Assembly: GCF_004379255.2 (NCBI RefSeq)
Contig: NC_056048.1
Coordinates: forward strand, 16,267,197 to 16,331,196
Length of the DNA stretch: 64,000 nucleotides
Direction: 5' to 3'
DNA from: Salvia splendens
Lineage: Eukaryota > Streptophyta > Magnoliopsida > Lamiales > Lamiaceae
The position numbers and the translations under genes are program-made. The notes beneath the pieces are model-generated. The model did no database searches. It worked only from the letters and a program-made list of their open reading frames with translations, and was not told where the DNA came from. Positions 46,654 through 58,529 of this stretch are shown piece after piece (the first letter of the stretch is position 1; each line of letters opens with the position of its first letter).

Positions 46654-47772
46654 TTATTCTAGTTCCACTTCCTCCTCCATCACCTTGTCCGAGCTATAGT
46701 ATTTCTTCACTCGGTGACCATTGGCTTGAAACAATGTTCCATCCGGAGCTAGCAACTCAACCGTCCCACTATCATAGATTTTCTTGCTAATGTAAGGACC
46801 GGTCCATTTGGACTTCAACTTTTTAGGGAAGAGAGAGAGTCTCGAATTGTGCAGCAAAACTATATCCCCCCAAGGGGAGCTCCCGTGGACTAATCCTCTT
46901 ATCATGGTAGGCCTTAATCCTTTCTTTGTAGGTAGATGAACTATCATTGGCTTCCATCCAAAACTCGTCCATCTCATTGAGAAAGAGGCGCCTCTCTTCG
47001 CCAGCCTTTTGAAATCTTGATTCAACTTCTTGACCGTCCAATAGGACCTATACTCCAACTCAAAGGGCAAATGACTTGATTTTTTAAAAACTAATTGATA
47101 AGGAGACATACCTATAGGAGATTTATATGCGGTACGATATGCCCACAACGCATCGTCCAAGCGGAGTGCCCAATCCTTTCTATTAGTGCTCACTGTTTTC
47201 TGTAGACTGGACTTGATCTCCCGATTTGCTAGCTCGGTCTGCCCATTGGCTTGGTGGTGATATGGCGAGGTGACTCTATGCTTGACTCCATACTTGTCCA
47301 ATACGTTGTCTAGCCACCTATTGTTGATGTGAGATCCTCCATCGCTTATGAGAGCCCAGGGTATACCGAACCTACTAAAAATGTTTTTCCTCACAAAAGC
47401 AGTTACAACTTTAGAATCATTAGTTTTGGTAGGAATTGCTTCCACCCATCTAGACACATATTCAACTGCAAGTAAAATGTATTGGTACTCCCCTGATTAT
47501 GGGAATGGTCCCATAAAATCTATCCCCCATACATCAAATAGTTCTACCTCAATGATCGTGTTCATAGGCATCTCCTTCTTCTTGGATATTCCCCCTGTGC
47601 GTTGGCATTCATTGCATTGGAGCACAAAACTGGCGGAGTCATGGTAGATGGTTGGCCAATAAAAACCACTTTGTAGGATTTTGATGGTTGTTCGTTGCAC
47701 ACCAAAGTGTCCTCCCGTTGGCGACGAATGACATCTTTCAACTAGAGTTGTCCAATCTCTTGCGATACACAT
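46654..47772 (-). pseudogene. Athila-type integrase (disrupted)
   Basis: The zinc finger (HSSPTGGHFG; CNECQRTGG) leads into the core: WGIDFMGPFP, ISDGGSHINN and HHQANGQTELANRE, so all three catalytic positions are present. The C-terminal part ends VMEEEVELE. A TAA at about 47494 follows FMGPFP. Two compensating frameshifts near 47030 and 46850 make part of the C-terminal region read from a neighbouring frame (KAGEERRLFLNEMDEFW). Confidence 0.88.
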
Positions 47773-47775
47773 CTC

Positions 47776-49167
47776 CTAAGTATATCTTTTAGTATCTGCA
47801 CATCTTTTAAACAAGTTGGGCTCATCCCAAAAATAAGATCTTACATCTCTATAAAACTTCTTTCTTTGATAAGGAGTAAGATCAGGAGGGTGTACCTTGG
47901 CTGCTAAATAATTAACAATGTCGGCATACCATGGAAAAGTAGCTTGAGTGAAGAACAGATGCTCGTCGGGGAAGTCCTCGTTGATTTCTCGTGATAGATC
48001 TTCTCCATCCACCAGATGCTCCAACCGAGACAAGTGGTCCGCTACTACATTCTCACATCCCTTTCTATCTCTTATCTCCACATCAAATTCTTGGAGTAGT
48101 AGGATCCATCGAATGAGTCTTGGGTTTGCATCCTTCTTTGCAAACAAGTGCCTAATAGCTGCGTGGTAAGTATAAACAATGGCTTTAGTCCCAACAAGAT
48201 AGGCTCTAAATTTATCAAAAAAATAAATTATAGCGAGCATCTCCCTTTCTGTAGTCGTATAATTAGCTTGTACAGAATCTAAAGTTCTCCTAGCATAATA
48301 AATGACTCTAAAAATTTTATCTCTCTTCTGCCCCAGGGCGGAACCAACGGCAATGTCGCTTGCATCACACATGATCTCAAATGGTTGACTCCAATCTGGG
48401 GTGATGAGGATGGGAGCACTTACTAACGCCTTCTTCAAGTTCTCAAAAGCCTGCAAATAGTCAGAAGTAAAATTAAATTTCACATCTTTTTCAAGCAATT
48501 TACAAAGAGGCTTAGAAATTTTAGAGAAATCCTTGATGAATTGTCTATAGAATCCCACATGCCCTAAGAAACTTCTCACTGCCTTCTCATTGGATGGGGG
48601 CGGCAATCGCTCAATGGCTGCAATCTTGGCTCGATCAACTTCTATCCCTGCAGAAGATACCTTGTGACCTAGAACTATACCTTCTTTCACCATGAAGTGA
48701 CATTTCTCCCAATTAAGAACAAGATTAGTTTCTACACATCTCTGCAAAACCTTAGCCAAATTGTCAAGACAATGATCATAAGACTTCCCAAACACAAAAA
48801 AGTCATCCATAAAGACCTCCATCACATTCTTGATCAAATCATGAAAAATGGCCATCATGCATCTTTGGAAAGTAGCAGGAGCATTACGTAATCCAAAAGA
48901 CATCTTCCTATAAGCATAAGTCCCATAAGGGCAAGTAAAGGCAGACTTATGTTGATCCTCGGGAGTAATTGCAATTTGATTATAACCAGAATAACCATCT
49001 AAGAAACAGTAGTAATCATATCCCCCTAATATATCAAGCATTTGATCAATAAAAGGTAAAGGGAAGTGATCTTTCCTAGTGGCTGCGTTTAACATCCTAT
49101 AATCAATGCAAACTCTCCAACCCATTTGATCAGTTTGATAAATATTTGGGAAATCCACTTGATCCAT
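47776..49167 (-). pseudogene. Athila-type reverse transcriptase and RNase H
   Basis: 463 open codons. [11 protein letters not shown] opens RT; the first catalytic aspartate is in [11 protein letters not shown] (residue 57), the pair in [11 protein letters not shown] (121-122), a form seen in Athila rather than the YxDD of most elements. RNase H follows ([24 protein letters not shown]). The RT N-terminus is missing: the homology stops at about 49180, where unrelated sequence begins. Confidence 0.9.
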
Positions 49168-49180
49168 CGGATCGTCATAT

Positions 49181-49639
49181 GCTAATTAATAGAATGGGTC
49201 AAGCAGATCCCCCGAATATTTACAAACTCTGTAAATAAAGTGTACATATCTGTTTTTATAAACTCTGGAGAAAATTTCGAGTAACACAAAAAAAATTGTT
49301 TTCAAAATTTTATCAAGTATATTTAATAGTAGGTTATGTAAAAAGGAAAAAAAATAAAAGTAATGTGTGGAGAAATGTTTGTTTTTAACTTAAAGAAGTA
49401 AAAAAAAAGGGGGAGAGAATTTTGAATTTCAAATTTTGAATTTGCGCTGGAAGGTGAACAGGCGCTTACATCACAAAAAACCGTTTTCCTCCCTTTTTTC
49501 CCATTTTCTAAACTTCACGCTCATTTCTCTCTTCACATTCCACATTTTGCAAACCCTTAGTATTCACATATTTCTCAAAATTCTAAACTTTCTTTTTCTC
49601 AGTTTCCGACGACGCCACTCTCCACCACCACTAAACTCA
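49181..49639. other. Junction region without a recognised gene
   Basis: AT-rich sequence between the minus-strand Athila pol and the plus-strand ORF1-like remnant. No LTR end or target duplication is obvious. It may be leader of the plus-strand element. Confidence 0.3.
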
Positions 49640-51020
49640 AGAAATTTCGTCATGGACAGATCATCGGCCAGCAACCCTTCTCAAGGGAGAGAACACACAA
49701 CGGTCTTCTACCAAACTCAGAGTACGGAAGATTCCGACCATTCCACGACTAGAAATCACGACGCCATCACTGTCACCTGTAGTAGTACCACCGACTGTTA
49801 GTCCGGCCCAGTCATCGGAGACGTCCATGAGCGGGTTGTATTTACAGATTATCAAAGACATGATGGGAAAGTTCAACCCCGGGGAAAGGTAAGCGATTTC
49901 CTCGCCCACGTGGCCGACGAAATCAGAAAGGAATAAGCCGACCCTGGCACTCTCCCACTTGAGATCCCCACTGACCCCACAATACCAATTGGGACACCAG
50001 TAGTACAATCTCCCAAAGAACCAAGGCAGGCTTGTTGAGTCTGCTGCCAAGGCAGTGGAGGAGTTTTAGATGGCAGAAAAGAAGAGAAAGGGGAAGCAGA
50101 TTGCAACCCCCAGTAAGAATAGTAAGCCGCGACATGCATCATTGAGTGTGGTTATCCAGGAGCGAGAAGAAGTACAAATGGAGACGAGTGAAAGCGAGGA
50201 AAGTGAAGGATTATACAACAAAAGCTGCTGGAGGCTATAGTCTATTTCAAGGACCAAAAATTGAGAAGGAATTGTGCAGGATGAGTGTCGGAAACAAGGA
50301 AAGCAAAGTCAGGGAAGAGGTTGCATCTCCCTTCCCTAAGGGTACTCGAGTCTGAGTAGAAATTCCTCAACTATGTCAAGAATATCAGGTTTGAGTGGCT
50401 ATTGGAGCACTCGCTGGTGGAAATTCCAGTCAACCTGGAGAAAGAGTTCTTTACTTCTTTCCACTTCAATTACACTACCGATCTTGACACAGACTCAGTC
50501 CGCTTTAAGGTGTTCAATCAAGAAATAGTAATGAGTCTCAGGGAGTGGTCTTTGAGTCTGGGGCTGCTGAGTCAAGAAGAGGATAGGGCAGGGACATGGG
50601 CTATTCGGGAGATTGGCCACCCCGAAGACACCGATGGCTTTGACGCTAAAGAAGCGTGGATCCTGATAACGGCCGAGGATACGGATCCATTCAGGACTAG
50701 CGTGTCTAAGGGGCAGGATATTGCTGATCCCGTCTTGAGGCTTGTGCGTGTCTTCTTGGGGCACAACCTCCTTGACCAGGCGAACACAACAATCACCACA
50801 ACCGAATTGTATTTCGTGTGGTGTATGCTGAAAGAGGTTAAGGTTCACTTGGGCTATTGGATCGCCCCTGCCACAAGATAGCCTGCCACCCTATCCGCCA
50901 CTTATACGCTTGTCATCTGCTTGGGGCGTACGTGCAAATGAATGTCCCTATGAGACTCTCTTTGACTATATTTCCGCTGCCATAATACCTTTTGCCCTGC
51001 CAAACTATGTTACCTTAGTC
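49640..51020 (+). pseudogene. Athila ORF1 (gag-like) remnant
   Basis: The best part is 50402-50881: LEKEFFTSFHFNY, VRFKVFNQEIVMSLREWSLS, ADPVLRLVRVFLGHNLLDQ and TTTELYFVWCMLKEVKVHLG follow the layout of Athila ORF1 proteins. The similarity continues in other frames to about 51020 (LVICLG). An upstream serine/threonine-rich piece (from the ATG at 49651) is probably its N-terminus. Frameshifts and stops (for example near 50050 and 50353) break it. It opposes the neighbouring minus-strand pol, so they are different copies or an inversion. Confidence 0.5.
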
Positions 51021-51047
51021 GTTTTGATGACATTATCTTTTTAAATT

Positions 51048-51050
<3 letters not shown>

Positions 51051-51131
<81 letters not shown>
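51051..51131. repeat. (AAT)27 microsatellite
   Basis: Uninterrupted ata/taa triplets for 81 bp, then an A-run. The sequence after it to 51402 holds no recognised feature. Confidence 0.97.
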
Positions 51132-51138
<7 letters not shown>

Positions 51139-51402
51139 CGAAATTACACATGACAATTTATAGACTACTAGATTTTTACAAATTTTATGGTCTTAAATTA
51201 GTTGTAGTTAGCAATTGATCACGCCTCGGAACATATAGCCGGCCATGAATTAGACGTTTTAATTCAGAGCGAAGCATGCACACCAATACTCATTGGAGAA
51301 TTTAGTAACAGAATATCCGTTGAAATCTGCTAGTAATCAAGTAGTGATAATTTTAAATCCGTCCGTTTTATTATGGTAAGGAGTGAAGGAGTAAAGAATA
51401 TA

Positions 51403-51657
51403 CTTCCTCCATCCTTGAAATTTTGTCACATTTTTTTCATTTCCGTCCGTCCCATAAAATTTGTTACATTTCACTTTTTACCATTTTTATTAGTGGACCT
51501 CATATTCCACTAACTTATTTTCACTCACATTTTTTTATAAAACTAATACTTTAAAAGTAGGACCCACATCCTACTAACTTTTTCAACCCACTTTCCATTA
51601 CATTTCTTAAAACTCGTGTTTGGTCAAACTGTGACAAAATTTGGGGGACGGAGGGTG
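51403..51657. mobile_element. Stowaway-like MITE, 255 bp
   Basis: Terminal inverted repeats: left CTTCCTCCATCC then AAATTTTGTCACA; right end complementary to CACCCTCCGTCC with the same AAATTTTGTCACA. TA flanks on both sides (51401-51402, 51658-51659). No coding capacity. It sits about 170 bp upstream of the 14-3-3 start. Confidence 0.85.
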
Positions 51658-51825
51658 TATTTATTTGTTGAATAAGAAAAAATAAAAGAAAAATAGAAAA
51701 GCAAATGGAGCAGCGTATATTAAGCGGCACCTCATGAATCTCCTTAATTCCCTGTGTCCCTCTGATTTAGTGTTTTGTATTTATAAATTATAGTTGGTAG
51801 TGATCCTGAGTTGTAGCGATTGGTG

Positions 51826-52907
<1,082 letters not shown>

Positions 52908-53377
52908 GGAGCTCCTACTAAATTAATTCACTACCACTAGTTTGTTTGGTGTTACTTTCTTCTTATTTTACAAACTGAAATTGAGTTTTAGCTTCCGTTT
53001 ATGGTTTCCTGTACTAGTTCATGTTGTTAGAGCATTCTACATTTATGTTTTCTTTAGCTATGCCAATTTGTAAGCTTCTCATCAAGTGCCTCTTGACTGA
53101 AACTCAAACCTGAACTACTCATTCTGTCCGCTAAAATCTCAAACATTTTGCAAATTTTGGTTGTCCGCCATTGACACATTATCTTTTTTCTATTTTTAGT
53201 ATGCGGACCCTATACTCCATTAACTCATTACACTCACATCCTACTATAAAATATATTCTATCCCTTGTCCCATAAAAATAGGGATTTTGGGGACTGCACT
53301 GATTTTAATACGTAATTGGTAAAATAGGAGTTATAGAGAAAGAAAAAGTGATTGAAATATTATTAGTAGAGAATAGG
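52908..53377 (+). other. 14-3-3 3' flank
   Basis: 3' UTR and intergenic DNA. No exact AATAAA is visible; AT-rich sequence follows the stop. From about 53120 there is degenerate MITE-like sequence (ctgtccgctaaaatctc), too eroded to bound. Confidence 0.4.
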
Positions 53378-53724
53378 CACTACAAAAAAAAACACAAAAT
53401 AGTGACGGAATTAGTGACGGCATCCAATAGCTCAACAACTAGTGATAGAATTAGTGACTGAATAGTGTCAGTCACTAATAGTGACAGATTAATCCGTCAC
53501 TAACAAGAAGCAGTCGCCTATAGATTCTGTCATAGAACCGTTAGTGACGGAAAATCCGTCACTAAAACTTTTTAATGACAATTTTCCTTCACTAAAACTT
53601 TTTAATGACAAGTTTGTTAATGACGGACTGCCAAAACTTGATCTGTCACTAATCTGTTAAGTGAAGAAATTTCACTGATTAGTGACAGAAATATCCGTCA
53701 CTAATTGGAGAGTTTTTTTTAGCG
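53378..53724. mobile_element. CACTA-derived MITE, 347 bp
   Basis: Starts CACTACAAAAAAAA and ends with a run of eight T then AGCG, an eroded inverse of the start. Flanked by the 3-bp duplication AGG (53375-53377, 53725-53727). Inside, the subterminal word ttagtgacgga and its complement tccgtcactaa are repeated many times on both strands, as in CACTA subterminal regions. No coding capacity. Confidence 0.8.
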
Positions 53725-53727
53725 AGG

Positions 53728-54477
53728 GTCACCTCATAAGAAAGAGAAGACTTGCCAAAAATAGAAAAGGGGCTATTTTTGAGAAGCAATTTTGAGGCAA
53801 TTTGTCTTATGCTTTCTCGCTGAAATTTGTATGCTGTTCTGAGTTTTGGTGAAGGTTTTGCTATTGAACTAACATATTAATATGAGATATTACAATGATC
53901 TTGATTCACAAATTGATAGATAGTTTGTCGGAGAGGGATCAAACTGCGTTTTGATGCTTTACATTAGCCAATGTCACATTTTGATAAATATGGGATAAGA
54001 GTATGCGATTCAGTAAAATCTGATGAAATAATATTTTCTGCTTCTTTATATTGCACTTTTGAGAATGTGCCTAATTGACTTGCCTTTATTTTAGCAATAA
54101 TATTTTCCATTCCTATGCAACCCAATTTTAAGTTCATTCCTACGTACGAGCCATCAGGTATTGATTTCACACTTTGTGCCAAACTTCAAATTTTTTCAGC
54201 GCAAATTATACATGGTTGATAAGCGACAACTAGAATCCCAACAACTGCAGTTAGCATTACTTGAAACAGAGTATATATAGAAAGACAAAAAAAATCCAAA
54301 TCAATATACATTTCGCAAGAAATAACGTAGATGAAAATGAAGATAGATCAACCCATACTAAGCTTTGAATCACTATCATCAATCAAACTACTCGTCCGAT
54401 TACATACATCTTCCCCCTAATAATATTGTATAATGAGTATGAAATAAAACATACAGTAGTTTAATTCCTAAAAAGTG
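53728..54477. other. Intergenic region between the two genes
   Basis: No recognised feature. A 72-codon minus-strand frame (53964-54182) resembles nothing I know. It includes the 3' flank of the receptor kinase. Confidence 0.4.
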
Positions 54478-57024
54478 CTATCGGGGGCCAGAAACTTGTT
54501 GTGAAGATACATAGGAGAAAGAATTATAGGAAGCAGTGGAAGAAGTACTCGAGGTAGGCTGCCTATACAACATGAGCTGGTTCGGCTGTGTCCCTTCACT
54601 CATAGTAGATGACTCCGCAAATCTACGTCCATAAAACCTCAAAAAATTTAGTGATTTCAATCTAGGCTCGACCAAAGGCACCACTCCTTCTAGCATCCCG
54701 ACCACATTAGTCATGGTGGGCCTCAAGTTGGGGTCCTCGTGCACGCAGCATAGTGCTATACGGACCATCTTCTCAACCTCGTGGCTTCTGACTTGGCCTG
54801 CCAACCTTGGGTCCACCAGCTCCAGGTAATTCCCCTCTACGTGCATCTCTAGAGCGAGGAGAGGGAAGTACACGCGCTGCTGCCCTGCCGAATCCCATGT
54901 TGAGGGGCACGGAGACAGGGCAGCAGCAGAGCTATTGCTCCTCGTCGTCGAATTCTTGCTTCCCCTTATAATCTCCAGCAGCACCATGCCATAACTATAT
55001 ACATCGCTTTTGTCCGTAATGGCCGAGCTCGTCAGCCACTCTGGAGCGAGATACCCGCGCGTGCCCCTCAAGGTCGTGAACAGACCGGACTGCTCTGGAG
55101 TGAGCAGCTTCGAGAGGCCGAAATCGGAGATCTTGACCTGCGATTTGTGGTGGAGGAGTATGTTCTCTGGCTTGACGTCGCAGTGGATAATCTTGTGCTC
55201 GCAGCCGGAGTGCAAGTAGGCCAGTCCTCTAGCCGCCCCCAACGCAATTTCGCACCGCTCCTTCCAATCCAAAACGGTGTCGCCTTGGAACAGAGTGCGA
55301 TCCAAGGAGCCGCGCATCATGTACTCGTAGACAAGAAGCTTCTGCGGGCCGTGAGCGCAGAAGCCTCTGAGCCTCACGAGATTGACGTGATGGATTTTCC
55401 CGATAACGGCAATCTCAGTGAGGAACTCTCTCTTCCCTTGTGATCCTAAGCACGTGATCTTCTTCACCGCTACCTCACTTCCGTCGAGGAGAGTCCCTTT
55501 ATACACTGTTCCGAATCCGCCGGAGCCAATTTGGTTCTTGAAATTTTCAGTAGCCTCGGCGAGCTCCGCGTAGTCAATCCTCACCGGCAGCCCTGGGATG
55601 GAAACCAAATCCATCTCCTCATCATCCTGCTTCGATCTCGAGAATCTTCTCCTTAAGCAGACTAGGACGACAACGGCGATTGCTAGAACCACCGATGATG
55701 GTAATAGCACCGCAACGATTGTCGGGAAACCAGGCTTATCCTTTACATCACTGTTTGGAACTCCGACAGCAACCATTTTGACATATCCGACGCGGTCTCC
55801 CGAGCCCGACTTCATTGAGCCTAAATAGTCTGTGATCATGTAACACGACCCAAATCTCTGGCTGAAGAAAACGCCCAAACATGAGCAGTTTTTGGAGCAC
55901 AGACTCTGACACAAGGAAATGTTGACGCCGCGGATCACGGGATCGGTGAAGTCATTTGAGAAGTAATCCAATTCATTCCTCAAACTAAGATACTTGAAAT
56001 CCGTATGGTTGTTGCAGGAATCAGGGAAAACAAGAGAAGTATCAGTTGGAATGCAATCACCATTGTTCATCCTAGGATCGTTGTGAAATCCAGGCGCACA
56101 CCGACACGAACCTCCACTGCTGCAGACATCGAGCTTCTTGCATATCATCGGAATCTGGCACCTATCACTGGGGCCATCCATCACCTGATTACTACTTCTA
56201 TCAATAGAATCAAAGCTCACAACGCTCAGCAATCCCTTGTAATCGAGTTTTGCAAACGCCAAACCCTGAGAATTTCCCTTAATGATTCTTTTCATCACAA
56301 TCTTTTGGCCATTTCCACCCATTAAGAATAAACCTGTAGCGTTGAACATCAGGAAATCGACGGGGAGACTCGTGTCCCGGAACGTGTTCTCGTCCATGGA
56401 GAGCTTCCAGTAAACCATCCCGTTCCACTGCAGCACCGCGTCGTCGTCGCCCACGACTAGCCTGTAGCTTCCCTGCGACAGTTCCCCGTCATCGCCCGAC
56501 GACGCCACCAGCGATTTCCCTGCGGGCAGCGTCTGCCCGGAGACGAGCAGATCGGTGGGGGAATCGAACGACTGCCAGAGGATGTTGTTGGTGGAATCGA
56601 GGAGGAGTAAGTTTCCAGATTCGAGAAGGTGCATAGAAGAAACGGGCGTGGGATTTGGAGGGGTTGACCAGATGGGGTGAGTGGAGTCATTGTAGAGAGT
56701 TAGCCCCTGCGCCGTGAGACGGAGCTGAGAAGACTGGGAGATGTGGCGGTTGCGGTTGGCCGACCAGACAATCGTGTGGGAGGCGACGTGGATGATGACG
56801 AAATACAAGGATCTGGATTCGGGCTTGGAGTTGGTTATTCGGGCCTGAAAAGAGCTATTCTCGGAGGCCAAGAAGGCGCCAGAATTGTCTATGAATTGGA
56901 GATAAGAAGCTGTGAAGTTGATCGGTATGGATGGGACGGAGATCGGGCCGGCCAAGGCTGGAGAGGGTGAGAAAAGAGTGCAGAGGATGAAGAGGTAAAA
57001 GGGGAAAACCGGTGGTCGGCCCAT
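54478..57024 (-). CDS. G-type lectin S-receptor-like serine/threonine kinase, intronless
   Basis: 848 residues in one exon. Signal peptide 1-25; B-lectin domain about 40-190 (VWSANRN, LLESGNLLLL, WQSFDSPTD); EGF-like cysteine region 289-324; PAN-like region about 336-420 with CQSLCSKNCSCLG; one membrane helix about 433-456 followed by RRR; kinase about 497-780. In the kinase: glycine loop GSGGFG (500-505), VAVKK, HCDVKPEN with catalytic D616, DFG at 634-636, APEW at 660-663. HCD instead of HRD makes it a non-RD kinase, a class often linked to immune signalling. The best match I know is the family of Arabidopsis At5g35370. It should sit in the plasma membrane with the lectin part outside. The start has a good signal peptide and the frame is intact, so the gene looks functional. 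Confidence 0.94.
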   Translation of the reverse strand: MGRPPVFPFYLFILCTLFSPSPALAGPISVPSIPINFTASYLQFIDNSGAFLASENSSFQARITNSKPESRSLYFVIIHVASHTIVWSANRNRHISQSSQLRLTAQGLTLYNDSTHPIWSTPPNPTPVSSMHLLESGNLLLLDSTNNILWQSFDSPTDLLVSGQTLPAGKSLVASSGDDGELSQGSYRLVVGDDDAVLQWNGMVYWKLSMDENTFRDTSLPVDFLMFNATGLFLMGGNGQKIVMKRIIKGNSQGLAFAKLDYKGLLSVVSFDSIDRSSNQVMDGPSDRCQIPMICKKLDVCSSGGSCRCAPGFHNDPRMNNGDCIPTDTSLVFPDSCNNHTDFKYLSLRNELDYFSNDFTDPVIRGVNISLCQSLCSKNCSCLGVFFSQRFGSCYMITDYLGSMKSGSGDRVGYVKMVAVGVPNSDVKDKPGFPTIVAVLLPSSVVLAIAVVVLVCLRRRFSRSKQDDEEMDLVSIPGLPVRIDYAELAEATENFKNQIGSGGFGTVYKGTLLDGSEVAVKKITCLGSQGKREFLTEIAVIGKIHHVNLVRLRGFCAHGPQKLLVYEYMMRGSLDRTLFQGDTVLDWKERCEIALGAARGLAYLHSGCEHKIIHCDVKPENILLHHKSQVKISDFGLSKLLTPEQSGLFTTLRGTRGYLAPEWLTSSAITDKSDVYSYGMVLLEIIRGSKNSTTRSNSSAAALSPCPSTWDSAGQQRVYFPLLALEMHVEGNYLELVDPRLAGQVRSHEVEKMVRIALCCVHEDPNLRPTMTNVVGMLEGVVPLVEPRLKSLNFLRFYGRRFAESSTMSEGTQPNQLMLYRQPTSSTSSTASYNSFSYVSSQQVSGPR

Positions 57025-58061
57025 GCAGGCAGAGTGATTGGGTTGTGATTTGAAATGATCGTTGAAATTTTAAGCATTACTATAATTATTGTCATTAATT
57101 GGTGTAGTTGAACGGAGGTGTGAAGAGACGTATTTTATTTTATCTGCGTTGACATTATAACAACTATCTACATTAATTGTCGGTTGACTCTTTCACTTTA
57201 TACGACTTATGTAGGGGTGGGGCATCGTGAAAGCGTTTCAACGCCTCTGTTCCAAATAATTAAGTTATATGTATATATAGTTAAATTTTTTCTTACTTTT
57301 AATTTACTCTCTATTACTTTATTAACTACTTTCTACTTTATTCTCTCTACTTTTTTATCTGTATTATTTTTTTATCTATCTACGTAACACGTCAAACATA
57401 TGTCCTTAATCTTCGCCGAAAAATTTTGCATCAATTATGAGGGAAGGAGGGAGTACAAAACTGCAACATAATTGGGCATGTGTGGCCCACCAATTAAAAA
57501 TAAGTTCGCCTATTCAGTTTTGAGCTTGATTTGGTTTAGGTTTTACTCCATTGTCGGTTACTGTTTATATGAAGTTTCACCATGTTTACTGTGAAAATGT
57601 GTATTTTACTCGCCGTTCAACTTCACACCGTTTACAGCGACGCGATGGCGTCGAAGCCTGCAACTTGTGGCAACGTCGTCGAGCTAGGGAAATAAAGTGG
57701 AGGTGAGAGTTAAGAATTTTGATTTGGGACAAATGAAGTTGGAAATCGATTTTTGGGGGGCAAAGAAGTAAAAGACACCCCAATTCTTGATTCAGAAATG
57801 AAAACAGATTTGAAAACCACGAACCGAGTAAGACTTCATTCTAGCATAAACTGCAATGAAGAGTGCAGGCCTAGCTTCAAATCTTAGGCCTGACAGTATT
57901 GAATCATGGAAAGTGAATGACTGAATTTCCCAGATTTGAACCCAAAACGTACCAATTCTTGGAAGGTGAAAAATCCTTAAGTTTTGAGGTTAACTTGTTC
58001 CTTTAGTAGACCAAAATGACATAGTTTTGATCCACTCATCAATTTAAAATTACTAATTTTA
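57025..58061. other. Upstream region of the receptor kinase
   Basis: Promoter-side DNA. A possible eroded MITE lies at about 57236-57456 (ctctgttccaaataa at one end, ggaaggagggagtac at the other), but the ends match poorly. No convincing TATA box was identified, and no gene is seen to 58061. Confidence 0.35.
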
Positions 58062-58063
58062 TA

Positions 58064-58242
58064 CTCCCTCCGTCCCGGGCTACTCGCTCATTTCCTTTTC
58101 GGCTCGGAGATTAAGGAATGAGTGTATAGGAAAGTCAAAAATGACGGCTGTAGGTGAAATTTTTTACTAAAAATGGAAAGAGTGCAAGTAACTTGGGACG
58201 CCCAAAAAGGAAATAAGTGCGAGTAGTGCGGGACGGAGGGAG
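58064..58242. mobile_element. Stowaway-like MITE, 179 bp
   Basis: Inverted ends CTCCCTCCGTCCCGGGCTAC and its near-complement (right end reads gtagtgcgggacggagggag), with TA on both sides (58062-58063, 58243-58244). Confidence 0.9.
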
Positions 58243-58275
58243 TATATTTTTTGTATTCTATCTTTTTATTTTATA

Positions 58276-58512
58276 CTCCTCCGTCACATATTAGTCGCAC
58301 TTTTCATTTTAGGCAGTACATTTTAGATTGATTTTTTGATATAATTAAACTAATATTTTAAATATAATAAGTGATTATTATTAAATAAAGAAACACTTAA
58401 CTTACATAAATATATTAATTAAGTACTCTAATTCTTACTGAAAATATAAATAGTGTAGGTAGTTTGAGACGAATCGAAATAGAAAAGTACAAGTAATATG
58501 GGATAGAGGGAG
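58276..58512. mobile_element. Second Stowaway-like MITE, 237 bp
   Basis: Ends CTCCTCCGTCACATATTA and, inverted, CTCCCTCTATCCCATATTA; TA flanks at 58274-58275 and 58513-58514. Only 33 bp from the previous MITE and more diverged between its ends, so probably older. Confidence 0.8.
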
Positions 58513-58529
58513 TATCTCTTCTCTATCTC

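Noticed and set aside
53964..54182. 72-residue minus-strand frame between the two host genes
   Set aside because: Short, no domain, no splice or transcript signal; likely chance.
57236..57456. Possible MITE upstream of the receptor kinase
   Set aside because: One end resembles a Stowaway terminus, but the other matches poorly and no TA pair is clear.
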